DNA from: Bdellovibrionota bacterium
GTDB lineage: Bacteria; Bdellovibrionota; Bacteriovoracia; Bacteriovoracales; Bacteriovoracaceae
Direction: 5' to 3'
Assembly: GCA_030836365.1 (NCBI GenBank)
Contig: JAURQB010000059.1
Location: 1 to 16,754 of the forward strand
Length of the DNA stretch: 16,754 bases
Below, piece by piece: positions 14,075-16,754 of this stretch. The position numbers were made by a program, and so were the translations under genes. The number at the start of each line of letters is the position of its first letter. The first letter of the stretch is position 1. Under the pieces are notes generated by a model. That model ran no database searches, was not told the DNA's origin, and saw only the letters and a program-made list of their open reading frames with translations.

Positions 14075-16750
14075 ATGCAAAAAGAATCAGCTGGAATTAA
14101 AAGGTTAAAAGAATATAAACCATTAGATTACTTAATTAAAACTTGTGACTTAGAATTTTTTCTTTCTCCTACTGAAACTAAAGTTATCGCAAAAAGTAAG
14201 TTCGTAAAAAACCCTAAATGCAGTGACTCCAAAGATGTGTCGACAATTTTCTTAGACGGAGAAAAATTAAAACTTCTTACGATAAAAGTAGACGGAGTTG
14301 GTCTCACAACTGAAGAATACACGATGAGCGAAAGCGGTATCAGCTTTTGTAGTAATAAAGATAGCTTTGAGCTTGAAGTGGTTACTGAAATTAACCCAGA
14401 AGCGAACACGGAGCTTGAGGGGCTATATTTGAGCTCTGGTATTTATTGCACCCAAAATGAAGCAGAAGGCTTTAGAAAAATTACCTATTTTTTTGATCGC
14501 CCTGATAATATGACAATTTTCTCTTGTAAAATTAACGAGGATCAGAATGCTACTTCTGTGATGCTGGCGAATGGCAACTTGGTTGCTGAGGGGAAAAATG
14601 CAGATGGAAGTAGGTGGGTGAAGTGGGAAGATCCGTTTCCTAAGCCATGTTATTTGTTTGCGCTTGTTGCTGGAGAGCTAGGCGTGGTTGAAGACACTTA
14701 CAAAACAACTTCAGGAAGAGAAGTAAAGCTTCAAATATTTGTTGATAAGGGGAATGAACCTAAATGCGATCATGCAATGGAGTCTCTTAAAAACTCAATG
14801 AAGTGGGATGAGGATGTTTACGGCCTAGAGTATGATTTAGATATTTATATGATTGTCGCTGTTGACTCTTTCAACATGGGGGCGATGGAAAATAAAGGAT
14901 TAAATATTTTTAATTCCGCGTACGTTCTCGCAGATGAAAAGTCTGCGACTGACCAAAACTTCCTTGGAGTCGAAAGTGTAATTGGGCACGAATATTTTCA
15001 TAACTGGACAGGGAACCGAATTACATGTCGTGACTGGTTTCAGCTGACGTTAAAGGAAGGGCTTACTGTATTTAGGGATCAGGAGTTTAGTGCTGATTTA
15101 AATATTAGAACGGTAAAAAGAATTGAAGATGTTGCGAGACTTCGTAGCAGTCAATTTGTTGAAGATTCAGGCCCCTCTTCTCACCCGATTAAGCCTGATG
15201 AATATATAGAAATTAATAATTTTTATACGGCCACAATTTACGAAAAAGGCGCAGAAGTTATTCGGATGATTCACACGCTTCTTGGGGCGGATGGTTTTAG
15301 AAAAGGAATGGATAAATATTTTGAATTGTTTGACGGCCAAGCAGTGACAACTGAAGATTTTATTCACGCGATGAGCGTGGCAAATGAAAATTATGATTTT
15401 GAGCAATTTAAAAGATGGTATTCTCAACGAGGAACTCCTACATTAAATATTTCTACAGTGTATGATGAAGGTCTTAAAGAGCTCAAAATTGGTGTGGTTC
15501 AAAAGTGTCCAAAAACGCTGAAAGAGGAAAACTGGAAACCATATCATTTGCCACTAAAAATAGGTTTAGTTTCTCGAGATGGAGGAGAAGGTTCTGCTCA
15601 ACTGGTGAGTGAGTATGAGGCCGACAAAAATGATTGGGGCCAAAAAGGAATAATTCATATTAAGAAAGAGTCTTCAGAGTTTGTTTTAAAAAATGTTGAA
15701 CAAAACCCTGTTCTTTCCGTCAATCAAGATTTTTCAGCTCCTGTTATTATTAATTATGAGCAAAGTATTGACGATAGGCTAATCTTGTTAAGATACGATA
15801 AAAATGATTTCAATCGTTATGAAACTGCTCAAAATCTTGCGATGGAAGTTTCTTTAGACTTAATAAAAGCAGATGAAAATGGCGATCAATTAGAAGTTTC
15901 AGACTCTTACATTAAATCTTTTGGATATCTATTAAATGATGAGTCTCTCGATAATGAAACCAAAGCTTTATGTTTATCTCTACCTTCTTTTTCCGCGTTA
16001 AGGTTAAAGCTTGAGGACCTTAACACTTCCAGTATTTTTATGGCGCAAGATGTGCTGAAAAAGACATTGGCACTCAGGTATAAAGAGGATTTTATCCAGC
16101 TTTTTAATTCCTTAAAAAATCAAGAGGATCCTATTTATGATGTTTCTCCTAAACAGGTTGGTGTTAGGGCGTTAAAAAGAGTTTTCCTCAGTTTTTTAAT
16201 GGCACTAAATATTGAGGAATATAACAAGGTTTGTTTCGAAGAGTTTTCTCGCTCAACTAATATGACAGACGAGATTAATTCTTTAAATTCACTCATTCAC
16301 TTTGGGGAAAATAATGTTGCGACTAAAGCAATTGAAGCCTTCTATACCAAATGGAAACACGAAACGCTTGTTGTGCAAAAATGGATTTCTAGTCTCGCGA
16401 CTTCTCCAAAAGAAGATACTTTAATGTGGCTTGAAAAAATTCAACAGTTACCTGAATATAGTAATAAAGTTCCAAATCTAGTGCGCTCATTGGTTGGCCA
16501 GTTCGCGATGAATAACCCAAGGCAGTTTCATCGGCCAGATGGACTTGGTTATGAGTTTGTGGCCAATCAACTTCTAGATCTTGACTCTATTAACCCGCAA
16601 ATCTCCGCACGGATTGCTGGAAGTTTTAATATTTATGATAAACTCCAAATTCATCAAAAGAGTTTAATGAAAACACAGATTGAGAAAGTTCTGAATAAGC
16701 CTGGGTTGTCGAAAAATACATTTGAGATCTTATCAAAAATAAAATTGTAA
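14075..16750 (+). CDS. pepN: Aminopeptidase N (M1 family)
   Basis: PepN is a zinc aminopeptidase that trims N-terminal residues from peptides in the cytosol. The 891-aa protein compares with about 870 aa for E. coli PepN and is complete, with its TAA just inside the window. It shows the N-terminal beta domain, the substrate-binding GAMEN (269-273) and the zinc site HEYFH (His305, Glu306, His309) with Glu328 in LKEGLTVF, that is HExxH-x18-E. The transition-state Tyr389 lies in TIYEKGAEVIRM, and the C-terminal alpha-helical domain follows. No signal peptide is present. The start is set by AAGGAGA 4 nt before the ATG. It is divergent from the PilZ-like gene across 101 bp of very AT-rich sequence. 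Confidence 0.96.
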   Translation: MQKESAGIKRLKEYKPLDYLIKTCDLEFFLSPTETKVIAKSKFVKNPKCSDSKDVSTIFLDGEKLKLLTIKVDGVGLTTEEYTMSESGISFCSNKDSFELEVVTEINPEANTELEGLYLSSGIYCTQNEAEGFRKITYFFDRPDNMTIFSCKINEDQNATSVMLANGNLVAEGKNADGSRWVKWEDPFPKPCYLFALVAGELGVVEDTYKTTSGREVKLQIFVDKGNEPKCDHAMESLKNSMKWDEDVYGLEYDLDIYMIVAVDSFNMGAMENKGLNIFNSAYVLADEKSATDQNFLGVESVIGHEYFHNWTGNRITCRDWFQLTLKEGLTVFRDQEFSADLNIRTVKRIEDVARLRSSQFVEDSGPSSHPIKPDEYIEINNFYTATIYEKGAEVIRMIHTLLGADGFRKGMDKYFELFDGQAVTTEDFIHAMSVANENYDFEQFKRWYSQRGTPTLNISTVYDEGLKELKIGVVQKCPKTLKEENWKPYHLPLKIGLVSRDGGEGSAQLVSEYEADKNDWGQKGIIHIKKESSEFVLKNVEQNPVLSVNQDFSAPVIINYEQSIDDRLILLRYDKNDFNRYETAQNLAMEVSLDLIKADENGDQLEVSDSYIKSFGYLLNDESLDNETKALCLSLPSFSALRLKLEDLNTSSIFMAQDVLKKTLALRYKEDFIQLFNSLKNQEDPIYDVSPKQVGVRALKRVFLSFLMALNIEEYNKVCFEEFSRSTNMTDEINSLNSLIHFGENNVATKAIEAFYTKWKHETLVVQKWISSLATSPKEDTLMWLEKIQQLPEYSNKVPNLVRSLVGQFAMNNPRQFHRPDGLGYEFVANQLLDLDSINPQISARIAGSFNIYDKLQIHQKSLMKTQIEKVLNKPGLSKNTFEILSKIKL

Positions 16751-16754
16751 AAAA

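Noticed and set aside
15167..15427. 86-aa minus-strand open frame inside pepN
   Set aside because: It lies wholly antisense to the conserved M1 catalytic domain and has no recognisable motif or ribosome binding site.

Overview
The window is AT-rich, tightly packed bacterial DNA with 16 protein genes and no RNA genes, insertion sequences, CRISPR or phage genes that I can see. The gene content fits a Gram-negative, respiring, probably sodium-dependent bacterium that makes sphingolipids. A sodium-pumping NADH:quinone reductase, a serine palmitoyltransferase-like enzyme and a ceramide-type fatty acid 2-hydroxylase in one AT-rich stretch would suit the Bacteriovorax/Halobacteriovorax group of Bdellovibrionota. 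That placement is an inference from gene content, not from a marker gene.

Layout. Positions 3-428 hold the 3' end of a class III aminotransferase (AGXT2-like), convergent with a pentapeptide-repeat protein (450-1001, minus). A 307-bp divergent intergenic region with three clustered inverted repeats leads into the operon nqrA-nqrB-nqrC-nqrD-nqrE-nqrF-apbE-nqrM (1309-8323, plus). This encodes all six Na+-NQR subunits, the flavin transferase ApbE that attaches FMN to NqrB and NqrC, and the maturation factor NqrM. Spacings are short or overlapping throughout, which suggests translational coupling.

From 8324 to 13150 the genes look lipid-related. They are a secreted START/SRPBCC-like protein (minus), divergent from a FA2H/Scs7-type fatty acid hydroxylase (plus), then 6-phosphofructokinase (plus), convergent with a minus-strand pair made of a serine palmitoyltransferase-like enzyme followed by a YghO-like GNAT acyltransferase. 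Hydroxylase, palmitoyltransferase and acyltransferase could together build a 2-hydroxylated ceramide. A PilZ-like protein (13260-13973, minus) and a complete aminopeptidase N (14075-16750, plus) close the window.

Most notable points: (1) nqrE is split by a -1 frameshift exactly at an A AAA AAG heptamer, the dnaX-type slippery sequence. It could be programmed frameshifting, a real mutation or a sequencing error. (2) A perfect 10-bp intrinsic terminator lies inside the apbE coding sequence just after nqrF and encodes part of the signal peptide. (3) Overlapping palindromes sit upstream of nqrA. (4) At two convergent gene ends the stop codon lies in the loop of the terminator hairpin. (5) The phosphofructokinase has Asn in place of the usual Asp103.
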